Notes: generated from the letters alone by a model not told the origin. A DNA stretch of 60,000 nucleotides from Acanthaster planci (GCF_001949145.1 NW_019091398.1:962836-1022835), one strand, 5' to 3'; positions 46,640-58,153 are shown, counted from the first letter of the stretch. Numbers and translations: made by a program.

Positions 46640-48059
46640 TCAGAGGGAAATTATTAAACTGCGTATGTCCCATAGTTAGGATCATTTGCATACGTAATGA
46701 AGGCAATGAAAATTTGTGTCAGGCAAGCAGCTGCTTCATTTCATGACATTTCATTTCTTGTTCAGAATACCTTCTCTCAATGGCTGCAATTTTGATGACG
46801 AATTTCACAACCAGCAAACATCAAAATTCCTGTGTATTTCAGGCCCATTCCAGCATTCAACCATGTTTGTTGTAAGGCGAGATACTAATCTTCAATGTAC
46901 TTCCTCTAACTGGGAGAAATCAGATGATATTATTTTCAGGACTGCGTTTCATGTCAAGGTTCAATCAACGTCAGAACACAGAGGCACTTATGGCCTAGCC
47001 CGTTGCCAAGCCGAGTCTTTCCCCGCGGCGATCATTTGTTCCCCATTGGCAAAATCATTAAAAAAATAAAACAATCATGCAGCCCCCAACCTCAGCTGGC
47101 ACTGTGCCCCACGACTGAAGCTGACAACGGGGCTGAAACAAAAAGTTAACACTTTTATATGTGCAATAATTTTTTCTGCTGCATATTTATTTTCTTCGGT
47201 AAGATTTTTCCTCGAAAGTCGCGAAGATATTTCCCTGGCGTCTACTTATTTTTGTTTAGTTAACTCATAAGCAGTGGGAATAAAAGTGCACAGAAATTAT
47301 AGTTGGGCCTAAGCCCTGCAAACACAAACACAAAAGTATGCGTCATGTTGATGTTGACAGAAAACTCTTTTTGCCCTCACTTGAAATAATTGTGGTTGAC
47401 AATTATCAGGAAAAGGATCAGGCATAGTTCATTGAGCTTGGTCCAACATTTTCTGATTGTGCCAAGCGTTCCGAACGCAACGAACACTCGTGTATGTTAT
47501 TTTAATTGCGTCTGTGTAAGTTGAAACGCATGAGAGCATAGTCGCACCATGGAAAGACGCCTTTTTGCATGCGCTTTCCCAGTATGCCTTTTATCTAATA
47601 CAAATATTAACTCGGGATTTCCAGTTCTAAACTAAAGCACGCCTAATAAATCTTGATTTTGAAAGCTGTCCTGATCCTTTAACAAAATATGCATGCAAAT
47701 CATATCCGGACAGATCAAAGAACTGCTATTAAGACAGCATAACAAAAGACAACGCAGGAGTCATTGACATAACCACTGACGCCAGTCACCGCCACTTTTC
47801 CTAATAATTTACACCAAAACTGAAGCCTGCATACAAATACATTGATTACATATTGATATCATTCCAAGTGTCATCGACATTTTACTATTTTTTTTGGTAC
47901 ATAGTACTTAACTACAAACAGATTATTGAAACAGGATAACACGTTGTAACTAATCAAAAACTTGCTACTTGTATTATACAACAAAGGTTATGGCTCTAGT
48001 TTTATCATAGGTAGCTGCACCAGACCCTGTCACCCCTGAGTACGCTTTGGGTTATATTT
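46640..48059. other. Intergenic, no gene recognised
   Basis: AT-rich; a 117-codon plus-strand open frame at 46716-47069 lacks splice context and resembles nothing I know. Confidence 0.4.
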
Positions 48060-48870
48060 AGGCCGTGTCCAAAACTGGTACAGTTTGCCGTGGCTACGTC
48101 TATTGCTGTGGCGTGTTAATGGGCAAGACCACAGTCGTACAAACACAATACATCCATTTCTGACGCGGCATTTACTTAAGAATATTCAGTAAATAGGGCT
48201 AAAAATACCAAACATTTACAATGGGCTATCATGTGATTTTTAACGTAATTTTATGCATTTATGTCCTTTCGTCATTTCATGGAGGTACCTTCATATATCC
48301 CCAACAATAACAGAAAGGTACTTCATACCTCTCGTGCAAATTACACCAAGATACCATTTGCCGTCACTCGACGCGTCTTCAAGCAATGAAACAGCAAGCT
48401 TGCGATGGAAATTTGATCGATCGATTGCATCCGGTCTATAAGTTAGTTGGACGAGGATATATCAAAAATCTTAGTTTGACATCTGTTCTAACGAGAATCG
48501 TCAGCTAAGAAAAAAGACATCAAAGAGAAATGGGCATCAATTCCTTGTCAAAGAGCTACGAGGGATTAAAAGCAAAATCTAACTCTTTTCAAACAGTATC
48601 ATTCGACAGGCTGAGCTAGATTCAAAGTATTATTTTACATTGTATAATATATGTACTGTTATATGTCCCATAAATATCACATAGTATAATAGATCATATT
48701 CTATTGAGTAGTGGAGAATGTAACCATACCTATAGTGTGTTATCAATACATTTAGTATATCATGCCACTTTACATCACGTAATTAGTACATCAAAGTATT
48801 ATACACGTATACCGTATAATACTTTGTTATGTCAAATTATATATATTTATTATTTTTATGGTGTTTTATT
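48060..48870 (+). repeat. Dispersed repeat family Y, copy 2
   Basis: Same order as copy 1 at 27.6 kb: GGCCGTGTC, GCTGTGGCGTGTTAATGGGC followed by AAGACCACAG, a central block ending in TTTGATCGATCGATTG, then an AT-rich tail with TATAATATATG and TATCATG words. Confidence 0.65.
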
Positions 48871-48959
48871 CAATCATGATTGCAGTCAAGCAGGCTGAAT
48901 TGCACATGATTTCACAAGGATAATATTAAATACAAGAAACAATATACAAATATTTAAAT

Positions 48960-48990
48960 TAAAAAAATATATATATATATACAAAGACAA
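48960..48990 (+). repeat. AT dinucleotide microsatellite
   Basis: AAAAAATATATATATATATA run about 60 bp beyond the 3' end of the LINE remnant. Confidence 0.8.
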
Positions 48991-49049
48991 ATACAAAGAG
49001 CGATCCTCTGCGGTTATTATAGTCTATGGCCGGATGGTTTTAATTACGC

Positions 49050-50335
49050 GTGTTCAAAAGCCTGGTAAAGATATTTAAACCGCTCAGTTACACAGGACTT
49101 CCTTAAACGGGTTACGATTTCTTAAATTCCTGGATGTGGAATTATTTAATGGCAACCGGTGACGAAACTAAGAAGATTTTGCAAGTGACTGAGCGAATTT
49201 TAAGTACAGTCTAATCCTTCTATCACAGAGTGTTTCAAGTTGAACAAGGCTTAGAGCAATTTTGCATGTTTATAGTGGATGCCTAAAATTAAACGGACGG
49301 TAATACTCGTTTCTGAACCCTTTCAGTTTGGTGAGTTTTGCTTCGAGTAAGAGTTGGATGCCAAATAGGTGCAGAATACTCAAGAAGCGGCCAAATGTCC
49401 CCTATGTATATTGTTATGAGATCACACCTAGGCAGGTTGAATGGGATCAGTTGACTTACACATAACATGCCCTCTGATATTCGCTTTCTAAACAATTTGC
49501 TGGATGTGTTTATCCCATTTAAGGTTAGACTGAATAAGAACACCCAGAATTCTCACAGAGTCAATTTGTTCTAATACCTTGTTGTCAATAGTCAGATGGA
49601 GTGCCTGAGGAATAGTTTTACCTAAATAAACTCTCATAGCATGGCATTTGTTAATATTAAGACGCATGTTATTTTCTGTATACCATTGGTCTAACGTATC
49701 AAGTGTAGCTTGGGCTTCAGTGGCCGCACCCCGCAATGTCGATTCAACGATTGTCATGTCGTTGACATACTTCCAACACTGGGGTCCTACAGAGGCGAGG
49801 GCATCTTCATTAAGAACAAGATAGAGCACTGGCCCCAACCGTGTTCCCTGAGGAACTCCCGCTGTAACTGGGGACCAATCGGACAACAACCAGGATATCG
49901 CACGCATTGGGTGCGACCAGTGAGGAAATCAGCAATCCAAGGAATCAGCCAGCCACAAAGATTTAAATTGAGCAGTTTTGATATCACAACGGAATGGTCT
50001 ACCCTGTCAAATGCTTGGAAAAAATAGGTAGTAATTAGAGTTGAGACGAAAGTTGGTTTATCAGCAGATTTTAGCAATATAATTAACAATAGGCCTATCC
50101 ACCAAACAATGAGTAGTTGACATTCCTGGGTGACTGCCAAACTGATTCTGGTCTAGGCAATGATTATTATATCGGAGAGTAAGCATCTAGTAATAAACAG
50201 TTCAGATATTTTAGCTAGATGATCAGTAAGTGCCATGGGACGCAATTTTGCTAAGGATGCTGGTCGTTCCTTAAGCACGGGGACTACAATTCGATCCTTT
50301 GGCAGGTGGCTTTCGACTTAGAGGTAAGAGGTACT
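49050..50335 (-). mobile_element. CR1/Jockey-like LINE, 3' part (reverse transcriptase and C-terminus), inactive
   Basis: Minus-strand protein blocks in order: LPKDRIVVPVLKERPASLAK, LRPMALTDHLAKISE, LDQNQFGSHPGMSTTHCLVD, QAFDRVDHSVVISKLL, GVPQGTRLGPVLYLVLNED, KYVNDMTIVE, NNMRLNINKCHAMR, VRILGVLIQSNLKWDKHI, LLEYSAPIWHP and a degenerate end (RRIRLYLKFAQS). These are successive RT motifs of non-LTR elements. The catalytic Y-x-D-D reads Y-V-N-D, so the first Asp is lost, and there are frameshifts. The 3' end near 49050 is estimated. Confidence 0.85.
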
Positions 50336-50339
50336 TACT

Positions 50340-51020
50340 GCTAAGACTACAACGGTTCAATGTGACAAGTTATATTCTATTTTGAATTGTGCACTTGATG
50401 TTTATTTCCCCCTTAGACCTGTTCGTACTCATGTGAAAGATATGCCATGGATTACCACTGAAATTAAAGCGCTCATAAAACAACGACAACTTCTTTTTAA
50501 TCAAGGGGATGCTAGCGCTTGGTGGAAATGTAGGAACAAAATCATTCGTTATATTAAAAACTCTAAAAAAATTTTATCATAGCCGTAACCTCCACCTGAA
50601 ACGTGATAGTCCATCATCATGGTGCAAAAATATTAAAGTAATGACATCTCCACAGTTTAGTCTGATGTTGTTATTAACATCCCGGGGATAGACCAAACTG
50701 ATCTGTTGAAAATTGCTAATTTCATTAATAATGATTTTATTCAGGTTGCTAGTGACATAGCCCCTTTTGAAGCCACATTTGAATGTATCAAATCATCCTG
50801 CCTATTTGCCTTGTGGTAAACCGCATATAGTTCAGCCTTTGGATGTAAAATGAACTTTCGAAAATTCAACCTGGTAAAGCATGTGGCTCCGATGTCATTC
50901 CAGCAAGACTCATCAAACTGTTTGCTTATGAACTCAGTGTTGCTGAAAATGTGTCCCTCAGCAATGGAAAAGGGCAGTTGAATCATTGTGCTACTTTGAC
51001 AATTCTTGTAATGATATTGC
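50340..51020 (+). mobile_element. Inverted 5' part of the same LINE (endonuclease-RT linker and RT start)
   Basis: Plus-strand blocks: LYSILNCALDVYFPLRPVRT, DMPWITTEIKALIKQRQLLF, WWKCRNKIIRYIKNSKK, HSRNLHLKRDSPSSWCKNIK, and after frameshifts QPGKACGSDVIPARLIKLFA and VPQQWKRAVES. In CR1/Jockey proteins this segment comes directly before the VVPVLK-type block that opens the minus-strand part. It is thus the upstream portion of one element, turned around. Confidence 0.8.
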
Positions 51021-51396
51021 ACTTACATCACTGGTATGTTTTATCGACTGAAAAAAATATTTAATGCAAGGCAAATGTGTAAAGCATGGCTTTGAAACCA
51101 AAAGGTATTCTACTTCAGGCTGTTACGCGTTTAATAGCTTATTACCAATGGGAGGTAATAAGCAAAAGTCACAATAGTCATGTTTAAGAAACAAAGTTCA
51201 ACTCCAATGCAAAAGCAAGATTCCTTGATGTCTAACAATATCAAAACTGACACGTTTGACGATTACAGCTGGTGTATTCTACACATATAGGGTATATTAT
51301 ATATGACTTTAGTTCTGTATGCCTTGATTTACAAATCACTCCAAGGCATACACGCTCGACAGTTAGTGTAATACACTACCTGTGCTTACCGTGAAT

Positions 51397-51455
51397 GTTT
51401 ATCTAATGACGTGATTCTTCAGTCTTCACATAGGTTCTTCTCCTGTCTTTAATAT
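51397..51455 (-). pseudogene. Scrap of the GABA-B-like 3' flank (relic second gene copy)
   Basis: TATCTAATGACGTGATTCTT and CAGTCTTCA...TTCTTCTCCTGTCTT match, in the same orientation, the sequence just past the stop of the GABA-B-like gene (about 29547-29602: TATCTGATGGCGTGATTCTT, CAGTCTTTCA...TCTTCTCCTGTCTT). The match stops where the terminal exon would begin. Confidence 0.65.
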
Positions 51456-51470
51456 GGTATACTATTTACG

Positions 51471-51730
51471 ACACACATTTCTGCCTCCTTTTTAGCCTCT
51501 CTCAAGGCGACGCAACGACACCATACGACATCACAACGGCTGCCTTGCGTCGTGCCGTCGCGTTGCACTGTCGTGCGTCGCATCGTATGTCGTGTCTTTG
51601 GTAGCGTCGCTTACGTCGCTTGAAGCACGATGCAACGCATGGCAAGACGGTGCAACGCGACGGCTGACGGAAGGTTGCCGTCGTGCTGTCACGTCTTGTA
51701 GAGAGACTACAGGGAGGCAGAAATGTGTGT
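51471..51730. mobile_element. GC-rich foldback element (MITE-like), 260 bp
   Basis: Begins ACACACATTTCTGCCTCC and ends with its complement. Inside, the two halves continue to pair imperfectly (GCCGTCGCGTTGCAC on the left, complemented by GTGCAACGCGACGGC on the right), and CGTCG/CGACG words dominate, unlike the AT-rich surroundings. Long chance open frames on both strands result from the absence of stops in this GC-rich palindrome. No coding role is likely. Confidence 0.75.
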
Positions 51731-52580
51731 TGTAAATTGCACGCCATATAGCTTGTAGCAAAACTTAAAAACTTGGAGTGAACGCAACGACTTACACAGC
51801 CAAATTATTGTCAAACGGCTTCCATTTCAATATGACACACACACAAGCAACCAAACATAGATAGCAGATGTCTGTCGACTCTCTATAAAACGGAAAAATT
51901 CTGGCAAATATTATACTCTCAAGCAAACCAAGTGTTTCGGTTGTGAATTGCTAATTTAAATCTACCCGTAAACGCCCTGGCCTAAGGAAGGACAGCCGAC
52001 AGTTTATGTACAATCTTGACACAATGAGACGCTAAAGTTTCATCTGGCGAATGGAAATATTCTTGCCTGACAGTTGAACGACAATTTTTTCATCGTTGAT
52101 GTTACCGATATCTTAAACCTTATTTTCACCCCTACATCCTTGAATCGGTCTTAATCGTAGAGATATGCAGAGGAAAGTCGTTTCTAATTTCTTAATTAAC
52201 CGACTTGTACTGGCTCCCTGGAGGTATCAAATGTATTGAATTACATACCATGTAATTGTAAAACATTTGAGAAATTCGGTTAGTTAGCAAGCATACATTT
52301 TGCAGAGACGAAAGAAACAAATTTCACTTTGTATGACTTTGGAATATATATTTGGGATATATTTTGGAATATATTTGGGTATAATCCATGACCTTTTTTC
52401 CATTGTGGAGTACTGCATAACCCTTATTCTTGGTTGAAATGAATAATCAGCTTTGAATTGACACACCCATTTAAGCATTAACAGTTTTCACGCTTAGCTG
52501 GTTTAATGTTTCTAAGGCAATATTTAGTTCGTGAAGAATGCAAACACTAAATATAAACTGAAAGAAAAAAATCGTCTCAC

Positions 52581-52835
52581 CACCGATTCCCCGGGTATAA
52601 TTTCGATTTCATATTCTGGAAGAATGTCTGTGTTGTCATGAATGTCTTTCAAGGCCAGCTTGGCTGCACGCAAGAGGGCCAAGTCCTGCGAGTACGGGCC
52701 GCCGAGTGGGGACAACCCGAGAAGGTATATCAGAGCTACTTTGGCACGTATACTGCCCGCCACATTATGAAGTGTAATGTCTTCTATTAAATATGCTAGG
52801 TCGAAGTTGTCTTCTACATTTACATGCGTCATCAA
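52581..52835 (-). pseudogene. Second copy of the GABA-B-like first exon (relic or alternative first exon)
   Basis: The minus strand reads [19 protein letters not shown], then AAKLALKDIHDN, then ILPEYEIEIIPGESV, then a GTGAGA donor, in phase 0 exactly as in exon 1 of the full gene at 44.3 kb. The signal-peptide part is not conserved: the open frame begins MMTHVNVEDNFDL, which is not hydrophobic. No exon 2 counterpart exists between here and the LINE. It could be the leftover of a deleted tandem gene, or an alternative first exon spliced to 41548 in frame. Confidence 0.7.
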
Positions 52836-53148
52836 TTTGAAGTCTTTATCGAGTGTAGTTCAGTAAAAGGAGCAGGTAAAGGGTAACGATTGCAGGATTA
52901 TTTTCAGGTTGTCTTCACCAATCGGAGGCATTAATTTGGCTGTTCTTGAGATTTCTACCAACATCCAAAACGCGCCAAGCAGGGTTTCAGCAACTTGCGT
53001 CATCCTCCTTTGTCTACACATTGTTTGTGCTGTCTCCCTTTTCCCATGTTCTTACTGACATTATGAAAGTGCCCTGGTACTTACGCTTTCTGAAATAGAC
53101 CAAGGCTGAGAGGGATTTCAGTAAATTCCCCTGAACCGATCTCCACTG

Positions 53149-53311
53149 TTATTTTTTTCTATCATTGACATGCTCCAAACAGGTAAAAATCCAAACAGAA
53201 AAAGGATGTACTCTCTGAGGAGGGCAGATTTCAAGATCCCATTCAGATACGTGTATACTTGTGGATTTCTCTGCACCAGGGTTGGAGGGGCAACGATACT
53301 TGGTCTGTAAG
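53149..53311 (-). other. Possible exon of unknown identity
   Basis: TTATTTCTTACAG at its upstream side is a good 3' splice site, and two frames stay open through the block (one reads YTYLNGILKSALLREYILF). Neither resembles a family I know, and no partner exon is visible. Confidence 0.2.
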
Positions 53312-54310
53312 AAATAACAAAACGAATATAGTAACAAAAAGTAGTAATAAATAAAGATGTTTGATTATTGTAGACATTAATCTTGAAATTGACAAAAATG
53401 AAATGGTGAGAGGCTATGATTACCGATTACACTCTGCATTCACGTTCCCTTCGTTTTTAGGTTTGCGTCTTTCAAGCCTAAACTTAAATGAAAACTTCAG
53501 ACAGGTCGGCTTTTGTTATTTGTAAGATAGTACATTAAAATATTCGAAGCAATTAGTTTTAAATTCAACAATAAAGAATCCGGTTGACTGAAAGCTTGAA
53601 AAAGTTCAAGGTCGCCAAAGAAGGCAAATTGTAATGTATACCAAACAATTAGACTTGTACCCAGTGTTGGACATCATTGTTTTGATTTTCAAGCCTAATA
53701 TTTTTATACTTAACCATCAATTATCTTAGTATTTTTTTTAATAGCATCTCTTAATATTCAAAGCAATAAGTAAATCTCAAAAACAATGATGTAGGGTGGA
53801 AAAACTTGCATAATTAATTTGTAACAACTAAATTATGGACCCGTATAATAAATTAATTGGATTGGCTGTGAGGTATTTCCCTCATGTTTAGTTTTCATGG
53901 CAAAGAAAGACAAAATCGGATATAATTATTCATTAATATATAATATGTCACGTTTGATATCGACATATTGAAGTTTGGTGATATTTTGCCAATTTATCCC
54001 CCAACCCGACGCTAGAGAACATTTACATGCATTTGAGTATGATTAGATTCTTCCTTAGAAAGTGCATCACAACTTGTTTTCTTTTTCCCTGTTTGGGCTA
54101 AAGATTGAAATAAATAACGGTGACGATCATTTGGGGCCGCACTCCAAGTCCTCCAAACCTGCAGGCTAAAATATGATAGTGTGACAGCAAGAAAAACCAC
54201 AATTTTCTGTGTGAGTTATTTTATTCATTCTAACAATAATAAAAATCATCAGAATAAGCGAAGAGCTCTATGAATTGAATTTACTTCTAATACAAAATGT
54301 TGTCGAGTAA

Positions 54311-56274
54311 ATTTTCGAAAATGGAAATAATAATTGTAATTTGAAATTTATTAAGTTACCGAACAAACCGGAGTGGCGACATTAACATCCATGAATTATG
54401 AAACCTTTAGATAAAGTATCAGAAAAGAATAAAAATAGAAATATGGAACGAAATCCTCAGCGAATTGCGCAGCGTTGCGCATCTTCTGACACTATGCCTT
54501 TGAAAGATGTCCAGTGTAGCGCCCTTTGTTAAACCTTTTTTTCTGTTTTAAACATTGTCGTAAAGAATTGTGACCCAGATTTATATTAACCATAACCCGT
54601 TCTTATAAATGAGAAAAGGCCACATTTTTCATTAACCGCTTCAATCTTTATGTTTCCTTCACACGCACACAATACAGTTAGATTCAAGCGTCTAAAAGAG
54701 GCCCAAACTGCCTGTCTAGACCTTTCTTTGCTTTTAAGTTGATTAAAACCCAAATTGAATACAATGAAGTCCCCTAACCACAAATTCATGCAGTTTAATA
54801 TTGGTTTTATTATCTTCAAAGTAAATGCTATTGAAACTAAGTGAGCAATTCCTTAACCAGGTGCACCAGAACAAATCTCAGAAATCCCATATTGGCATTT
54901 AGGAATTCTTTAGTGTTGATATAACATTAGTTCCTTTAGCATATCCAACACCAAAAATAAATTATTTTCCCTATTTTGGCAAATTTTGATTCGCACTTTG
55001 TAAAACAAAATGGCAAATCACGCCAAAATAGGATTGAGTTTAAATGTTGTAGCAGATTGGTAAACACACGATTCGTGATTTACAAAGCTGAAAACTTAGT
55101 GAAATTTCATTTACTGTATATTATAAGGTAAAGATACCGCTCTAGCAAGGCAATCGAGGCGAAAAATCAAACTGCGCCAATACCTGTGCTGACAAAAATA
55201 TGTTCGTGATCTCTATACAAAAAGAGCAAATTATTTAGCAACTGAGGTATTAAAATAAACCTGTAGTGAAAGTTCAAAAAATATGTCTTACTTTTTTATT
55301 TTAGTGGACCTGGCGCGAGGGTATGATCCCAGTTGACCAAATAATCGACTTGAAATATGCAATTAAACTGTGGGATCCGTTTATAACTGGATATTATTGT
55401 CAATCTCTTTTCATTTAATAGGACATTTAACAATAACACTAGCAAGGAATCGTGCAAATACAATGTTTATTAAGGCATGAAATCTTGATCGGTAGCCTTT
55501 CTTTCAAGATGTTCTTGACTTTCTTCTTTAGTTTTCTTTCAAAGGTGACAACTTTACTCATTGCAGTCAAATAATCTCAAAACTGTTTGTCTGCGACAAA
55601 ACTATCGCCAGCGACAGTAAACGCCATTTCTAACGGGCTTTACTCTAGCATCGTAATGCTTCACAGCACAACTACCAACTATCGCAAAGAACAGCGCTGT
55701 AGATGGCTCCGCAATCATCGCGCAGGACACCAGCTGGCTATGTACATTGGACATGCCCTCTGATTATATGCACTGTCACTACAATAACCCCATGCCCTTT
55801 TAGCGAAGAAAACATGCTGACCTTTGACAAATGTTGAGGAAATGTTAGGCCTACTGTCGTTTGATGTGCTTGTAACCAAAGATCTGTACAGGTCATGGGC
55901 ACTGATCGGAAGGCTTTAGATGGTTGTTAGCCACTACGATCCACTCACTGCTTGTCAAAGCAATGCCAATTAGCTAACTCTTTGATTACCCTTCGACATC
56001 ATCTGGTGATGGGGAGAGGTCACTATTCAGCCGAAGCTCATTGCCAAACGCCTTGACTTCCTTTTGTCTGTGACATGAAGCGGATCATCAAAAGTCACAG
56101 CAACACCAAATGGATCTTACAACCAACGCCGATCAGATCCGTAATCAACCAATGTTGAACATCAACAACCGTTGCTGATCAGTATGTGTAATGTTGTGTT
56201 AGGAAACGGATAAAACCATTCAAAACGACTTAAACCTCAGTCTCCTTTGCCTGCTTCATTGGTCTTCCATTCTT
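54311..56274. other. AT-rich intergenic sequence, nothing recognised
   Basis: Only short chance open frames on either strand. Confidence 0.45.
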
Positions 56275-56790
56275 AGCCCCACTGGTGTGGCACGGACCCT
56301 CGCTCCCGCTCCATCCTTAGTCTTTTGCCTTTACCCAGCCCGCAGACGGCTGTTCCATGTAAAAAACTGTACCAACAAATGAACTTACCTGCACAATTGC
56401 TCAGTCCGCGAGACTTCAGTAGTATATTAGATATGTCTTGACATGGTACAGCCGTCTGCAGACCAGGGTCCAGTGACTTAAAGTTCAACAGACTCATTTT
56501 AATTTAAAGATGGCGTCTGAGAGTGGGACCCTGAGATTGAATGGGTAAAGGCAAAAAGACTGGAAAACACTAGAACAACGTGAGTAAAATCATTCAATAA
56601 ATGGTCATTCGAGAGTGGAGAGACTAAGGATCATTTGTGCGCGCCGAAAAAAAATTGCACCTACGATTATAGAGAGGGAGCGCCGAAGATTTCACCACAC
56701 CGACACGAAATTGCGTATACGGATGTGTGGCTAAGGATGGAGCGGGAGCAAGGGTCCGTGCCACCGTGACACTACATGTAGTGGGGCTAT
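56275..56790. repeat. Imperfect large inverted repeat with unequal arms
   Basis: Left arm 56275-56380 and right arm about 56437-56790 share, in inverted order, GTGGGGCT, TGGCACGGACCC(T/C)TGCTCC, CGCTCCATCCTTAG, AGTCTTTTGCCTTTACCCA and ACATGG(T/A)ACAGCCGTCTGC. The blocks are contiguous in the left arm but spread out in the right. A minus-strand ATG at 56497 with a CAG|GTAAGT donor at about 56391 resembles a first coding exon, but it sits inside this structure and is weak. Confidence 0.65.
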
Positions 56791-57128
56791 TCCGTTCTCA
56801 CATCAGTCTACTCACCACACGTGTTAGAACCCACGCGGCTTATTACAATTATGCAAGTGACTTTCCAAGCACAACTATACTAATAACCTTTCATTATTTT
56901 TTATAATCTTCCATTACATAATGAACGTGTACAGTCCAAGTTGTGCATCTCGTTTGGATCAAGCTCTAAAAATTCAAAACCATCAGCATGTTGCATCAAG
57001 TCATTTAGGGACACGATTATCATTTTGGTGCGTGTCATTTGTTCATAGTTTGTACATCAGTGCCTTTTCCAACTCCACGGCTCTATCTTGATCGATGTGG
57101 TTTACCTTGGTTTTTCGGTGATATTTTC

Positions 57129-57168
57129 CAAAATTAGAAACAAGGCTGAGGCCTTGTTTCTAATTTTG
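57129..57168. repeat. Perfect 18-bp stem, 4-nt loop hairpin
   Basis: CAAAATTAGAAACAAGGC, loop TGAG, then the exact reverse complement. No gene is attached to it, so a terminator role is not supported. Confidence 0.9.
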
Positions 57169-57440
57169 AAAATTCTGTTTCTGTTCCCAAATTTTATTAC
57201 GATCCCGACTACATTCTCTGCTGATCTATTTCTTGCCGTTTGAGGAGAAGACTGTCACACAATGTGTCCAAAAGGCTCAACGGACTCGTCCAATTTTGCG
57301 TACGTGCATATGTAGTTGTGTTCTACTGATCGATGGTGTTCCGCGAAACATTCAGATTAAAATGTCGCAGGGGAAAAAATAAAAACAAAGCAAGCAATCG
57401 CTATAAATCTTACAGTTTGGGATGAGGTGTTTACAATTAA

Positions 57441-57531
57441 CAGGTGGAAAGGCTTGCGGTTGCACCTTGCGAAGGAATATATCTCTCTTATTCCTTCGCA
57501 TGTTTCTATCGAAAGCCTTTAATTCCACCTG
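57441..57531. repeat. Imperfect foldback, about 90 bp
   Basis: Outer arms CAGGTGGAAAGGCTT and AAGCCTTTAATTCCACCTG, inner arms TGCGAAGGAATA (57468) and TATTCCTTCGCA (57489), with unpaired bulges. It may be a small MITE or hairpin RNA candidate. Confidence 0.6.
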
Positions 57532-58153
57532 TTGCTGTCCTTCACCATGGATAGCGTGAAATTCCATCTGGGTTTACAATTGTTTGTCACTGTGTCTTTC
57601 TTGTTTTATTGGAATGTTTAACTTTGATGACTCAATGGTATTTTGTAAAGTCAAAAGTGTCATCTGCTTCTTAGGGCTTTTTGCAAATGTTTTTTACGCT
57701 CTGTGACATCTTGAGATGGCTTCTGCGCTTTCACCGAGACTAACTCATTGTGTTGATAAAGCCCGCTATCTTTAGGTACATTTTCAATACAGAACAGAAT
57801 AGAATGGAAACTGGAACCCAACTAACACATACAATATGCATCTGTCAAACTGCCAATATAATTGGCCATGTATATACACCACAACAAGATGTCTCAAAGG
57901 CTAAGATACATGCAAATATAGTCATTTCTGGAGGTATGATTTGCAATGTGTTGTAAAAATCTGGAATAAATAAAAATTGTCAAGTAAAATAAAGTTCTCG
58001 ATGAGGGAACTGGATGTTACTGCAAGCAAATGTACTCAAAGATAGGCCTACTCTGTAACCATCCCCCCCCCAAAAAAGTGGGCGATGAGTCAAGAAATTC
58101 TCCAACTGTTTTATACACCATTGTAGACTGTATCTATAGGCTATTGTCAACCA

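Noticed and set aside
51502-51761. Arg/Thr/His-rich minus-strand proteins
   Set aside because: They are the translation of a GC-rich palindrome; both strands are open because stops are rare in it.
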